NCBI GenBank assembly: GCA_016783225.1
Contig: JADHWZ010000022.1
Span: 1 to 16,265, forward strand
DNA: 16,265 nt
Source of the DNA: Dehalococcoidia bacterium
Lineage (GTDB): Bacteria; Chloroflexota; Dehalococcoidia; GIF9; UBA5620
Reading direction: 5' to 3'
Shown: positions 5,737 to 13,614 of the stretch, one piece after another
How the letters are laid out: each line of letters opens with the position of its first letter
Numbering within the stretch: the first letter of the stretch is position 1
Made by a program: the position numbers and the translations under genes
Notes under the pieces: generated by a model
The model's database searches: none
Seen by the model: only the letters and a program-made list of their open reading frames with translations
Told to the model about the DNA's origin: nothing

Positions 5737-7692
5737 CTATACTTCTCGAAACTCCCCTTCCACGGTGCCCTCCTCACCACCCTGCGGCCCACCCTCGGGG
5801 GCTTCACCAGCAGGGCCTTCACCTGCAGGAGCTTCATCAGCAGGACCTTCATCAGCAGGACCTTCATCACCTGGGGGAGGCGGCGGCCCAGCTTGCTGGT
5901 AAACCGCAGCACCGATCTTTTGCATCACTTCAGATAGCTCTTGCGTCGTGCTGCGGAGGTAGCTTATGTCCGAGCCCTGAACAGCTGACCGCACCGCAGC
6001 TATCTTGCCATCCATCTCCTCCTTCAAGTCGGCAGGAATCTTGTCTCCCTGTTCCCTGAGGGTTCGTTCAGCAGTGTAGACCAGGCTATCAGCCGTATTG
6101 CGAGTCTCCACCTCTTCCTTCTTTCTGGCATCATCTGCAGCATGGCCTTCGGCCTCCCGTGCCATCTTCTCCACCTCCTCCTTACTCAGACCGCTGGAGG
6201 CAGTAATGGTAATCTTCTGCTCCTTGCCCGTGCCTTTGTCCTGAGCCCGAACCTCCAGAATACCATCGGCATTGATGTCAAAGGCAACTTCAACTTGGGG
6301 CACGCCCCTTGGTGCCGGCAAGATGCCGTCAAGCATAAAACGCCCCAAACTCCGATTATCGGCTGCCATCGACCGCTCCCCCTGAAGAACATTGATTTCC
6401 ACACTGGGTTGGTTATCGGCCGCTGTGCTGAAAACCTGGCTCTTCGAAGTAGGAATCGTGGTATTCCGCGGGATAAGCGGTGTGGCCACTCCACCCAATG
6501 TCTCTATGCTCAGACTAAGCGGAGTGACATCGAGGAGGAGAACCTCTCTTACATCTCCCTTGAGTACGCCGGCCTGGATAGCTGCGCCTAAAGCTACTGC
6601 CTCGTCTGGATTGACTCCCTTGGCCGGCTCTCTCCCAAAGAACTGGCGCACTGTATCCTGAACCTTGGGCATTCTAGTTTGACCACCAACCAGAATCACG
6701 TCACTTATCTGAGCCGCGGCAAGTCCAGCATCACTCAGAGCCTGACGGCAAGGTTCTATGCTCTTCTCCAACAAGTCGACTGACATTTGCTCCAGCTTAG
6801 CCCGAGTCAGAGTTATATTCAGGTGCTTGGGCCCGGAAGCATCAGCCGTAACGAAGGGCAAATTCACCTCCGTCTGAGCTACGGTGGATAGCTCGCGCTT
6901 TGCTTTCTCACCAGCATCCTTCAGTCGCTGCAACGCCATTCGGTCTTGCTTCAAATCTATGCCCGACTCCTTCTTGAACTCATCACATAGCCAGTCCATA
7001 ATTCTCTGGTCAATATCGTCTCCGCCAAGATGAGTATCACCGCTAGTTGACTTGACTTGAAAAGTACCTTCACCAAGCTCAAGAATGGAGATGTCAAAGG
7101 TGCCGCCACCAAGGTCGTAGACGGCAATAGTCTCCTCTTCCTTCTTATCCATGCCATAAGCCAGAGATGAGGCTGTGGGCTCATTGATGATGCGCAGCAC
7201 ACTTAGTCCGGCAATGGTTCCAGCATCCTTCGTCGCCTGGCGCTGGCTGTCATTGAAATGAGCCGGCACCGTAATCACAGCATCGGTGACCTTATCGCCA
7301 AGGTAAGCTTCAGCATCAGTCTTCAGCTTCTGCAGAATCATGGCTGAGATTTCAGCTGCACTATACTCCTTCTCTCCCATGACCACCGTGGCATCGCCAT
7401 TTGATGCTTCGACTATCTTGTAGGGTAGCCGCTTTATGTCATTCTGGACTTCAGTGTCCTTGAACTTGCGTCCGATGAGCCGTTTGATGCTGAAAATAGT
7501 GTTCTCTGGATTAGTAACCGCTTGACGCTTTGCCAATAATCCCACCAAACGCTCGCCCTTCTTGTCAATAGCTACCACTGAGGGCGTAAGCCTCTCGCCC
7601 TCGGCGTTTTCGATGATCTTTGGGTCCCCTCCTTCGATAACAGCCACCAGACTGAATGTCGTCCCCAAATCAATACCCACTGCTCTGCCCAT
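5737..7692 (-). CDS. dnaK: Chaperone DnaK (Hsp70)
   Basis: 651-residue cytoplasmic Hsp70, an ATP-driven chaperone that works with J-proteins and GrpE. The nucleotide-binding domain shows GIDLGTTFS (6-14, where many DnaKs have GTTNS), the [10 protein letters not shown] phosphate motif (191-200) and RIINEPTA (167-173). The linker and start of the substrate-binding domain are at [18 protein letters not shown]. The C-terminal tail (about 600-651) is unusual: a Pro run, then [14 protein letters not shown]-type repeats, then EGEFREV, the expected EEV-like end. The ATG has an AAGGAGGAG site just upstream. It follows grpE by 27 bases and is last in the operon. Confidence 0.98.
   Translation of the reverse strand: MGRAVGIDLGTTFSLVAVIEGGDPKIIENAEGERLTPSVVAIDKKGERLVGLLAKRQAVTNPENTIFSIKRLIGRKFKDTEVQNDIKRLPYKIVEASNGDATVVMGEKEYSAAEISAMILQKLKTDAEAYLGDKVTDAVITVPAHFNDSQRQATKDAGTIAGLSVLRIINEPTASSLAYGMDKKEEETIAVYDLGGGTFDISILELGEGTFQVKSTSGDTHLGGDDIDQRIMDWLCDEFKKESGIDLKQDRMALQRLKDAGEKAKRELSTVAQTEVNLPFVTADASGPKHLNITLTRAKLEQMSVDLLEKSIEPCRQALSDAGLAAAQISDVILVGGQTRMPKVQDTVRQFFGREPAKGVNPDEAVALGAAIQAGVLKGDVREVLLLDVTPLSLSIETLGGVATPLIPRNTTIPTSKSQVFSTAADNQPSVEINVLQGERSMAADNRSLGRFMLDGILPAPRGVPQVEVAFDINADGILEVRAQDKGTGKEQKITITASSGLSKEEVEKMAREAEGHAADDARKKEEVETRNTADSLVYTAERTLREQGDKIPADLKEEMDGKIAAVRSAVQGSDISYLRSTTQELSEVMQKIGAAVYQQAGPPPPPGDEGPADEGPADEAPAGEGPAGEAPEGGPQGGEEGTVEGEFREV
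5801..5875 (-). repeat. 15-bp repeats encoding the DnaK Gly/Pro/Glu-rich tail
   Basis: Five imperfect 15-base units of the pattern SCTTCAYCAGCAGGR lie head to tail and encode five-residue repeats such as DEGPA and GEGPA (in the protein's sense) in the disordered DnaK C-terminus. The two central units differ by a single base, so length variation by slippage is plausible. Confidence 0.75.
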
Positions 7693-7719
7693 GTTCTCCT
7701 CCTTGCAAGTAATTCCTCG

Positions 7720-8286
7720 CTACGTCTCAGTTGCCCCTCCAGAGTCCTCTTCATCAGCCTTATCTTGTTTGCCTTTGCCGACAACAGCCAGAGTCGGCCG
7801 AAGCACCTTATCATTCAACTTGTAGCCTCTCTGAACCTCACCAATGACCACTCCCTCCTCGCCTTCATGATGAGCCACCGCCTCGTGAAGGCTAGGATCG
7901 AAGGGCTCGCCTACAGCGTGTATTTCTGTCAACCCCTGCGCCTCCAGGACACTCCGAAGCTTGCGGTGAATCAGCGTCATGCCTTCAATCCAGGTACGGT
8001 CCACTGACTTCAGGGGCAAAGAGGTGAAAGCCCGCTCCAAATCATCCAATACCGGCACTAGACTGAGAATCAGGGCCGCATTAGCAGAATTGCCCAGTTC
8101 ATCCCTTTCCTGCTCAGCACGCTTCTTATAGTTGCTGAAGTCAGCCTCAGCCCTCTGCCAGTTAGCCAGATAGGTTTCGGCCTTCTCTTTTTGCTCGGTC
8201 AGAGCCCCTTTCAAGGTTTCAATATCCGTCTCTTCAGCGAGTTCAGTCGCTTCATTCCCGGATACCTTTTCATCTTCTTCAGCCAA
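7720..8286 (-). CDS. grpE: Nucleotide exchange factor GrpE
   Basis: 188 residues. GrpE dimerises through a long N-terminal coiled coil and releases ADP from DnaK. Seen here: an acidic N-terminus, a helical Glu/Lys/Ala-rich region (about 22-65), then the head-domain signature from GMTLIHRKL through FDPSLHEAV to VQRGYKLNDKVLRPTLAVV. The start is TTG, convincingly supported by AAGGAGG six bases upstream. It sits 24 bases after hrcA and 27 before dnaK, so all three are one transcript under the CIRCE operator. Confidence 0.96.
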   Translation of the reverse strand: MAEEDEKVSGNEATELAEETDIETLKGALTEQKEKAETYLANWQRAEADFSNYKKRAEQERDELGNSANAALILSLVPVLDDLERAFTSLPLKSVDRTWIEGMTLIHRKLRSVLEAQGLTEIHAVGEPFDPSLHEAVAHHEGEEGVVIGEVQRGYKLNDKVLRPTLAVVGKGKQDKADEEDSGGATET

Positions 8287-8310
8287 TCCGAGCCTCCTTG
8301 TCTGGCAATC

Positions 8311-9342
8311 CTAATCGCTACGGCAAACTCCAGCCATCAAATAGCTCAGTACTTCCGAGACGCAGCCCACTGTGGAAATGGCACGCCGGTAATCCATCCG
8401 AGTTGGACCAATAACCGCAATGGTGCCACCCACCCGCTCAGGAACACCATAGCGACTGAAAACCAAGCTCAAATCGCGTAATGCCTCATCCCGGTTCTCT
8501 TCACCGATAACAACCTGTACTCCCTCATCGCTCGACCGCTGGAAGAACATCGAACCAAGCCAATCCTTCGCCTCCATTAGCTCCATGACATCCAGCATCC
8601 TGTCCTTTTCAACAAACTCAGGCTGACCTAGCATCAAGCGCAACCCCTCAAAATAAGGTTCGTCATACTCCATCTCATCCTCAGCATTCATTATGTCCAC
8701 CACAGCTTCTCTGACCCGCTGCTCTCCGCGGGATAGTTCCAGCTTCTCATCCGAAATCTCCAAGATGGTCAACCCGGAATAAGCTGCATTCAACCTGTTG
8801 GCAACGCCAGTTAGCTGCTCCTGCGTCACCGGTTCAACGAAAGACAAAAGCTGCCGTTTAAGCATAGCTTCACTCAGCACCAGAACCAGCAGAGCCAGGA
8901 AGTCGTGGACAGCCACCAGTTCCAGATGCCTGAATCGACATTGGCTCGACTTGGGGAAAGTGACCAAGGCCGCGTTTCCAACCAGGCGTGCCATAATACC
9001 TGCCGCCAGTTTTAGCCACCCTTCCAACTCCTCTTCTGCCTCACGGAACAGATTACGAATGCGATATTGCTCATCGGACGGAAGCCCAACATCCTCCGTC
9101 AATGACTCCACATAATGACGATAACCCTTATCCAAAGGTATGCTGCCGGCCGATGTATAGGGTCGAATAATATAGCCTTCCTCTTCCAAATACGCCATAT
9201 CATTGCGGATAGTCGCCGGACTGACCCGCAGCTGATAATTACGGAAAATAGCCTCTGAAGCTACAGGCACTGCCGTAGCAATATACTCGCCGACTATAAT
9301 CCTGAGAACGGCTTCCCTTCTGAGAGTCAAACCTTTGAACAC
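8311..9342 (-). CDS. hrcA: Heat-inducible transcription repressor HrcA
   Basis: 343 residues. HrcA represses class I heat-shock genes by binding CIRCE DNA, and its activity usually depends on chaperonin. The N-terminal winged helix (about 1-65) holds VSPATIRNDMAYLEEEGYI followed by PYTSAGSIPLDKGYRHYV, the HrcA signature. A central dimerisation/IDD region and the C-terminal VVIGEEN...GGTIAVIGPTRMDYRRAI segment follow. The start is GTG. Its ribosome-binding site (GGCGGAG) lies inside the CIRCE element, so repressor binding should block the transcript start region of its own gene. First gene of hrcA-grpE-dnaK. Confidence 0.97.
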   Translation of the reverse strand: MFKGLTLRREAVLRIIVGEYIATAVPVASEAIFRNYQLRVSPATIRNDMAYLEEEGYIIRPYTSAGSIPLDKGYRHYVESLTEDVGLPSDEQYRIRNLFREAEEELEGWLKLAAGIMARLVGNAALVTFPKSSQCRFRHLELVAVHDFLALLVLVLSEAMLKRQLLSFVEPVTQEQLTGVANRLNAAYSGLTILEISDEKLELSRGEQRVREAVVDIMNAEDEMEYDEPYFEGLRLMLGQPEFVEKDRMLDVMELMEAKDWLGSMFFQRSSDEGVQVVIGEENRDEALRDLSLVFSRYGVPERVGGTIAVIGPTRMDYRRAISTVGCVSEVLSYLMAGVCRSD

Positions 9343-9345
9343 TTT

Positions 9346-9372
9346 TTAGCACTCTCCGCCTAAGACTGCTAA
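9346..9372 (-). promoter_or_regulatory. CIRCE operator (HrcA binding site)
   Basis: TTAGCACTC (9346-9354), nine bases, then GACTGCTAA (9364-9372). The consensus is TTAGCACTC-N9-GAGTGCTAA, so only one of 18 arm positions differs. It lies just downstream of the predicted transcription start and four bases before the hrcA start codon, the standard location for autoregulation of the operon. Confidence 0.93.
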
Positions 9373-9381
9373 CTTCACTAT

Positions 9382-9410
9382 AATTTACCACTATGACGCT
9401 GATATGTCAA
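9382..9410 (-). promoter_or_regulatory. Sigma-70 promoter of hrcA-grpE-dnaK
   Basis: On the - strand, TTGACA (9405-9410) and TAAATT (9382-9387) are separated by 17 bases. The predicted start is near 9375, immediately before CIRCE. A housekeeping promoter plus CIRCE is the usual arrangement for this operon. Confidence 0.75.
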
Positions 9411-9487
9411 AGTCTAGTGCGTATTATGAGCTTTGGTCCTTCTTCAGGGCAACATGTGGGAGGCAGGCCTTCAGTTTGTCACAAGCT

Positions 9488-9546
9488 CATCGCCACCTTC
9501 TTACTCCAGTTAGGCAGTCTATAACTGTCTACCACCAATGGCGATG
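9488..9546 (+). other. Nested hairpin, possible structured element
   Basis: CATCGCCA (9488-9495) and TGGCGATG (9539-9546) form a perfect 8-bp outer stem. Inside, TAGGCAGT (9511-9518) pairs with ACTGTCTA (9524-9531), including one G-U pair that works only in + strand RNA, around a CTATA loop. It lies between the hrcA promoter and the promoter of the zinc-ribbon/lipoprotein genes. No riboswitch class is recognised. Confidence 0.35.
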
Positions 9547-9585
9547 TAAATAAAGTGACGGAGGTATTGAACAAGCAAAGACACC

Positions 9586-9614
9586 TTGACAGGGTCTATC
9601 CTGTATGCTAGTGT
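9586..9614 (+). promoter_or_regulatory. Promoter candidate for zinc-ribbon and lipoprotein genes
   Basis: A perfect TTGACA (9586-9591), 17 bases, then TAGTGT (9609-9614) preceded by TGC, giving an extended -10. The -10 itself is weak. It points at the zinc-ribbon gene about 60 bases further on. Confidence 0.5.
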
Positions 9615-9671
9615 TCAACGAAAGAGCGCGATTCCATCCTATCAACCAAAGAGAATAGGCAGCGACATTAA

Positions 9672-9850
9672 ATGGCCGGGGCGGGGAATGAAATGTTCTG
9701 TTCCAAGTGTGGTGCTGAAAATGTGCATACAGGTAAGTTTTGCCGCAAGTTTTGACAACTGTGGGCAATACCTGCCCTTCTTGCGGCGCTCAATTGGAGC
9801 CTGACGACCTATTCTGCCCCAACTGCGGGCGAAAAGCGAGAGCAAGATAG
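9672..9850 (+). pseudogene. Small double zinc-ribbon gene, frameshifted or split
   Basis: Reading from ATG 9672 (or ATG 9693) gives a zinc-ribbon start, FCSKCGAENVHTGKFCRKF, which stops at TGA 9753-9755. In the -1 frame the sequence continues at once as NTCPSCGAQLEPDDLFCPNCGRKARAR, ending at TAG 9848-9850. Together these look like one short protein with CxxC pairs of the zinc_ribbon type, broken by about a one-base deletion near AAGTTTTGA. Alternatively a TTG at 9752-9754 overlapping the TGA could start a second, translationally coupled peptide. The lipoprotein gene begins 36 bases later on the same strand. A sequencing error is also possible. Confidence 0.6.
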
Positions 9851-9886
9851 GTGCCATTTCGAAAAGCAAATCGTGGAGGTGCCCAA

Positions 9887-10846
9887 ATGAAAAACACCGT
9901 TTCTCTAGTCGTTGGAACTGTCATCGTTTTGACATTGCTGGCCATACCACTGATGGGTTGTGAGGCGGAGGTTAGCTTGACCACAGCATCCTTAAGCGAG
10001 GCTACCATGGCAACAGCGGTGGACGACAATATGCAGCCACTTGATGCCACCAATGTTTTTGCCCCCGATACTCCAACAATCTGGTGCTCAGTTAAGCTAT
10101 CCTTCGCTCCTCCAGACACCGAGGTAAAAGCACAGTGGCTGTATATTAGTGGTGAAGCTACGGAGTTCACAAATTCTGTATTGTATGAGGATGTGGGAAC
10201 GGAAAGTGGCAGCTACTACCTGGGCTTCAGTCTTTCCCCACCAGCTAGCGGCTGGCCTCGGGGAAATTATATGGTAAAGTTTTACATAGACGGCAAGGAG
10301 GAACTGAGCGTGCCATTCACAGTCCAGGATGGCACAGCACCGCCAGCCGCAACGGGAAAGGCATCTCTGCAAAACATCTTCCAGGAAGAGGGATTCGGGT
10401 ACACAATAAGGTATCCGGGCAACTGGCTCTATGAAGCATCAGGATTTACAGTGATATTTAGCGGCAAAGAAGGTACGGCAGCCTATTATTCGACCATAAC
10501 CATTCAAAACCTTGCTTCTACCCAAATGGAAGGCGGTATATATGAAAACGTCGATTCAGCAATAGGTGATTTCAAGCAGCAACTAACGGCCACAGGTAAG
10601 AATATCAAGGTTTACAATGAGAAAGCATTTGTTTATGCTATGGGAGGTGGAGAGGAGCTGACAGGGAAACAATATATAGTTGAATTCGTCCACCAGGGGG
10701 AAAACCTCAAGCGGCTGCGGATAGTGGTTCCTCGGAGTGGTGGAAATCTGTTTTATGCCTGGGCATACACTTCGCCGATTGACCAGTATGACCCCTACCT
10801 TGGGGTAGCCGAAGCGATGCTTGATTCCTGGGTAATCACAGAGTAA
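9887..10846 (+). CDS. Two-domain exported lipoprotein, unknown function
   Basis: 319 residues. A type II signal peptide ends in the lipobox LMGC, so Cys25 should be lipidated and anchor the protein outside the membrane. Residues about 38-145 look like an all-beta Ig-like domain (APDTPTIWCSVKLSFAPPDTEV ... GNYMVKFYIDGKEELSVPFTV). A short Pro/Ala linker then leads to a domain beginning FGYTIRYPGNW, which resembles the PsbP/DUF1795-type lipoprotein fold and ends AEAMLDSWVI. The ATG at 9887 is chosen over an in-frame upstream GTG (9851) because GGAGGT lies just before it and the signal peptide begins there. Probably co-transcribed with the zinc-ribbon gene. Substrate for LspA. Confidence 0.85.
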   Translation: MKNTVSLVVGTVIVLTLLAIPLMGCEAEVSLTTASLSEATMATAVDDNMQPLDATNVFAPDTPTIWCSVKLSFAPPDTEVKAQWLYISGEATEFTNSVLYEDVGTESGSYYLGFSLSPPASGWPRGNYMVKFYIDGKEELSVPFTVQDGTAPPAATGKASLQNIFQEEGFGYTIRYPGNWLYEASGFTVIFSGKEGTAAYYSTITIQNLASTQMEGGIYENVDSAIGDFKQQLTATGKNIKVYNEKAFVYAMGGGEELTGKQYIVEFVHQGENLKRLRIVVPRSGGNLFYAWAYTSPIDQYDPYLGVAEAMLDSWVITE

Positions 10847-10942
10847 ATTGGGGGCACAGCAAGAAAGAATAGGCCAGTCCAATAGCGCCATTCAAAGAAA
10901 GACATAACAACACACTAGCCATAGTCCCGCCGGCCTTTTCTG

Positions 10943-11335
10943 CTACCGGCCGCAGCAGCCCCGACTTGGCCTGGCCACCACGCTCAGCGTCAAAGTGGCT
11001 TGAGCGCTCCCACCATTGCTGTCCTTGACAATAACCATAACATGATAGTCACCGTAACTATTTGGGGCTGTCCAGGTGACGACAGAGCCGGCGCCACTCA
11101 AGCTACCGCCAGTGCACGACCACTTAAAGCCCACATCGTCTCCATCCGGGTCCGAAACAGCACAAGTAATCTCAGAAGCGGCCCGAGGGTCAACAGCCAT
11201 GTATTTTGCTTCGAGGCTTGAGATTACTGGCGGTTGATTACCTTCCGGTTCCGGTGCCGAAACACAAGCGCTGCTCTGTGCAGCTAACACAGCCAAAACC
11301 ATGGCCAATATGCCCGCGCAAGTACTCGATTTCAC
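10943..11335 (-). CDS. Exported PKD/Ig-like domain protein
   Basis: 130 residues starting at GTG, with AAGGAG about ten bases upstream. A hydrophobic N-terminal signal ends near QSSAC; this is a weak lipobox, so secretion by either signal peptidase is possible. After an acidic Pro-rich linker, residues about 33-120 form one PKD/Ig-like beta-sandwich domain: NQPPVISSLEA, then AVSDPDGDDVGFKWSC, and VTWTAPNSYGDYHVMVIVKDSNGG. Such domains mediate binding or act as spacers on surface proteins. The short C-terminus ends in a Cys-Cys-Gly-Arg tail. Convergent with the upstream lipoprotein gene and divergent from glyA. Confidence 0.8.
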   Translation of the reverse strand: MKSSTCAGILAMVLAVLAAQSSACVSAPEPEGNQPPVISSLEAKYMAVDPRAASEITCAVSDPDGDDVGFKWSCTGGSLSGAGSVVTWTAPNSYGDYHVMVIVKDSNGGSAQATLTLSVVARPSRGCCGR

Positions 11336-11367
11336 TGCCGATTACTCCTTCAGACAAACTGTGGAAA

Positions 11368-11396
11368 AGTATATATGTCCACGGCGATTTTAGCAA
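11368..11396 (-). promoter_or_regulatory. Sigma-70 promoter of the PKD-domain gene
   Basis: On the - strand, TTGCTA (11391-11396), 17 bases, TATACT (11368-11373). The start of transcription would lie about 25 bases before the GTG start codon, leaving the ribosome-binding site in the leader. Confidence 0.6.
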
Positions 11397-11540
11397 CCTA
11401 TAACCAATCCGCAAATAGAGACACCCCACCTCGCAAGGCCGCTCACAAACCAGACCTCATGATCAATTATGCATTCAAGTACGACCCTCCAGTGGAGCTC
11501 TGTGCCAAGCCAGTGCCCCTCAACACATGTCAAAGAACCG

Positions 11541-11568
11541 CCCCGCAATTGTTGACCCGAATTGGGGG
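11541..11568. promoter_or_regulatory. Dyad over the glyA -35 box
   Basis: CCCC, one unpaired G, CAATT (11541-11550) is mirrored by AATTG-GGGG (11560-11568) around a nine-base centre holding most of the -35 box. It is upstream of the expected transcript, so it would act as DNA, as an operator for a repressor or activator, not as RNA. Confidence 0.35.
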
Positions 11569-11580
11569 TGATGGTATTAT
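11552..11580 (+). promoter_or_regulatory. Sigma-70 promoter of glyA
   Basis: TTGACC (11552-11557), exactly 17 bases, then TATTAT (11575-11580); each box differs from consensus at one position. Transcription should start near 11587, which rules out the upstream in-frame TTG (11562) and ATG (11571) as glyA starts. Confidence 0.7.
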
Positions 11581-11600
11581 GCTCTGGATACCTTGGAGAT

Positions 11601-12848
11601 ATGGGATTGACCAGCGAACGCCGACAAGACGCTGACGTTGCCCGACTTCTGGAACTGGAATCCAGGCGGCAGAAGGAAACCCTAAACCTCATTGCGGCCG
11701 AAAACTACGCCAGCAAGGCAGTGCTCCAGGCTCAAGGCTCTGTTCTAACCAATAAGTATGCTGAAGGCTATCCAGGGCGCCGCTACTACGCCGGCTGCCC
11801 CAACATCGACGCTATCGAAAACCTGGCTATCCAGCGGGCCGCAAGTCTGTTCCACGCCGAGCACGCCAACGTCCAGCCTCATAGCGGCAGTCAAGCCAAT
11901 ATGGCAGCTTACTTTGCTCTGCTTGAGCCTGGTGATACCGTTATGGGAATGAGCTTAAGCCACGGCGGACATCTGACTCATGGCGCTCCGGCCAATTTTT
12001 CGGGCAAATGGTATGACTTCATCCCCTATGGAGTTGACCGCGAAACCGAAAGGCTCGATTACGATGACATTCAAGAGATAGCTCTGAAGCACAGACCGAA
12101 ATTGATTGTAGCCGGGGCCAGCTCCTATCCCCGAACCATCGACTTCAAGCGCTTCCGTGACATCTCGGATGCAGCAGGCGCTGTACTTCTAGCCGATATG
12201 GCGCACATAGCTGGGTTGGTGGCCACCAATTTACATCCTTCCCCAGTTCCCCATGCTGAGATAGTCACTTCATCCACTCACAAGACCCTACGCGGTCCGC
12301 GCAGTGGCTTCATCTTATGTAAACAGGGGTTGGCTGCAAGGATTGATTCCGCTGTCTTCCCCACGATGCAGGGGGGGCCGCTGATGCACGCCGTGGCTGC
12401 CAAGGCCGTAGCCTTTTTTGAAGCCACGCAGCCCGCTTTCACCAACTACCAGAAGGCGGTTCTAGAAAATGCTGCGGTTCTGGCCTCTGAGCTTCAGCAG
12501 CAGGGTCTGCGCCTAGTATCAGGAGGCACTGACAACCACCTCATCCTTGTTGACCTCACTCAAACTGGAATAGACGGCAAAGCTGCTCAGGAAGCCCTTG
12601 AAGCTGCCGACATTCTGGTAAACAGGAATGTCGTCCCCTTTGACCCCAGGCCACCACAAGTCAGCAGCGGCATCAGGCTTGGTACGCCAGCCGTCACCAC
12701 CCAAGGCTTTGGCACCCAGGAAATGAAGCAAATCGCCTCTTCCATCACCAAGGTGCTCTCCAACGCCGACAACAAAAAGGTCCAAAAGGAAGTAAGTGAA
12801 CAGGTGGCTTCCCTGTGTTGTCGCTTCCCCACCCCAGGAATAGACTGA
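11601..12848 (+). CDS. glyA: Serine hydroxymethyltransferase
   Basis: PLP enzyme that interconverts serine and glycine and feeds one-carbon units into tetrahydrofolate; cytoplasmic. From ATG 11601 it has 415 residues, the usual length. Motifs: LIAAENYAS near the N-terminus, EGYPGRRYYAGC, LADMAHIAGL (PLP-contacting Asp199 and His202) and SSTHKTLRGPRSG with the Schiff-base lysine at 228, matching the usual position near 229. The C-terminal domain contains SSGIRLGTPAVTTQGF. Start choice: GGAG lies only two bases before this ATG, and the TTG at 11607 is better spaced, so translation may begin there. Monocistronic by context, with its own promoter. Confidence 0.96.
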   Translation: MGLTSERRQDADVARLLELESRRQKETLNLIAAENYASKAVLQAQGSVLTNKYAEGYPGRRYYAGCPNIDAIENLAIQRAASLFHAEHANVQPHSGSQANMAAYFALLEPGDTVMGMSLSHGGHLTHGAPANFSGKWYDFIPYGVDRETERLDYDDIQEIALKHRPKLIVAGASSYPRTIDFKRFRDISDAAGAVLLADMAHIAGLVATNLHPSPVPHAEIVTSSTHKTLRGPRSGFILCKQGLAARIDSAVFPTMQGGPLMHAVAAKAVAFFEATQPAFTNYQKAVLENAAVLASELQQQGLRLVSGGTDNHLILVDLTQTGIDGKAAQEALEAADILVNRNVVPFDPRPPQVSSGIRLGTPAVTTQGFGTQEMKQIASSITKVLSNADNKKVQKEVSEQVASLCCRFPTPGID

Positions 12849-13000
12849 AACTCACAAAAACCCCTCTCAACAAGAAACAACCTGCATCACACCACGATGC
12901 TTGCAGGCAATAGCCTCCATGCCAGAAGAGGATTGTTCCCTAACCGCGAGTCCGCCTCAAGAATCTTTTTGCTACCTAATAGCCCAATCCCCAGGCTATA

Positions 13001-13303
13001 CTAAGCTTCGTTATGACGCCTGAAGTATGATTTTGTCATATAGAAAATCCAGCGCCAATGCAGAGTTATGTGCACAGCCAGCACAACCAGCAGAGCCACT
13101 GCCGCCCAATCATGGATATCAAGCCAGGTATGGCGGGTGAACAAAAACGTAGAAACTTCACCGTGTTCACCAGCGCCTCCTCTATAACCCCCTCCAGAGC
13201 CTCTGGGTAAAACAAGCCAGAGGATAAAGCCAGAGATGCCCTGAAACAGAAAAGCCAAACCCAGTGTAGCATCCATGATATAGTTCCTTGTCGTTTTCCT
13301 CAT
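13001..13303 (-). CDS. DUF4405-type two-helix membrane protein
   Basis: 100 residues from the chosen ATG. Two hydrophobic helices (about 10-32 and 65-88) are separated by a Gly-rich loop. FQGISGFILWLVLPRG follows the first helix. A histidine cluster sits around the second: His58, His64 in DIHDW, and His78 and His82 in AVHITLHWRWI. This matches DUF4405 proteins, thought to be related to cytochrome b-type membrane anchors, so haem binding is possible but not shown. The frame stays open upstream to 13420, but a TATAAT box at 13341-13346 lies inside that extension, and AGGG precedes the chosen ATG. Function unknown. Confidence 0.78.
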   Translation of the reverse strand: MRKTTRNYIMDATLGLAFLFQGISGFILWLVLPRGSGGGYRGGAGEHGEVSTFLFTRHTWLDIHDWAAVALLVVLAVHITLHWRWIFYMTKSYFRRHNEA

Positions 13304-13340
13304 TAGACGGCGCCCTAAGGTATGGTTGGACACGCCGATT

Positions 13341-13346
13341 ATTATA
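13341..13346 (-). promoter_or_regulatory. -10 box of the DUF4405-type gene
   Basis: A perfect TATAAT on the - strand, with the transcript start expected about 30 bases before the ATG at 13303. No good -35 is visible at 16-18 bases (a TTGGCC lies 14 bases upstream), so an activator may be needed. Confidence 0.45.
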
Positions 13347-13459
13347 CATGAAACGGCTCGGGCCAAGGCAGAGCCATGCCAGTGAAGTAGAAGAGCACGG
13401 CAACCTGATACCAATTGCACAAGCCTAAGCCTTCTTTCATAGTCCAGCTACGAAAGCTT

Positions 13460-13477
13460 TTTTACGAAAATTTTACA
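13460..13477 (+). promoter_or_regulatory. Response-regulator-type direct repeat, copy 1
   Basis: TTTTACG (13460-13466) and TTTTACA (13471-13477) are in direct orientation with an 11-bp period, one helical turn, as in binding sites of OmpR/PhoB-family regulators. The second half-site begins 38 bases before the TATACT -10 box (13509-13514), and no -35 box is visible (AACCCA at the expected place). The same arrangement occurs before the gene at 14399. Confidence 0.65.
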
Positions 13478-13508
13478 TTGGTGCAAACCCAGGGCAACAA
13501 TTCACCGT

Positions 13509-13514
13509 TATACT
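13509..13514 (+). promoter_or_regulatory. -10 box of the secreted beta-rich protein gene
   Basis: TATACT, five of six consensus matches, about 100 bases before the ATG, implying a leader of roughly 95 bases. The leader sequence is similar to that of the gene at 14399. The lack of a -35 suggests activation through the upstream TTTTACA repeats. Confidence 0.55.
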
Positions 13515-13614
13515 AATTGTAGACTTTGAAGTTAGCGCAGGGCTTGGACAAAGGGGCCCCAGGACAGCCCAAAGCTAGCTCTCAGTCAAACAGAAAGGAA
13601 AGGAGGCACAAGAA

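Noticed and set aside
5536..6059. Plus-strand Ser/Pro/Ala-rich reading frames opposite the dnaK 3' end
   Set aside because: They are the antisense of the DnaK Gly/Pro/Glu-rich tail and terminator region, with no ribosome-binding site or recognisable domain.
10929..10952. GC-rich dyad between the lipoprotein and PKD-domain genes
   Set aside because: Only five pairs in either register, a 12-base loop and no T-run.
11397..11551. Riboswitch ahead of glyA
   Set aside because: No glycine, SAM or THF riboswitch core is recognisable, and the only dyad lies upstream of the predicted transcript start.
11562..11600. Upstream glyA starts (TTG 11562, ATG 11571)
   Set aside because: They lie within or before the -10 box of the glyA promoter and so would not be transcribed; the Schiff-base lysine position also fits the 11601 start.
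12881..12907. Hairpin CCTGCA/TGCAGG after glyA as terminator
   Set aside because: The stem is only six pairs with a long loop and no T-run follows; alternative pairings compete.
13304..13420. N-terminal extension of the DUF4405-type protein to 13420
   Set aside because: The extension contains the TATAAT promoter box and has no ribosome-binding site; conserved family sequence begins at the 13303 ATG.
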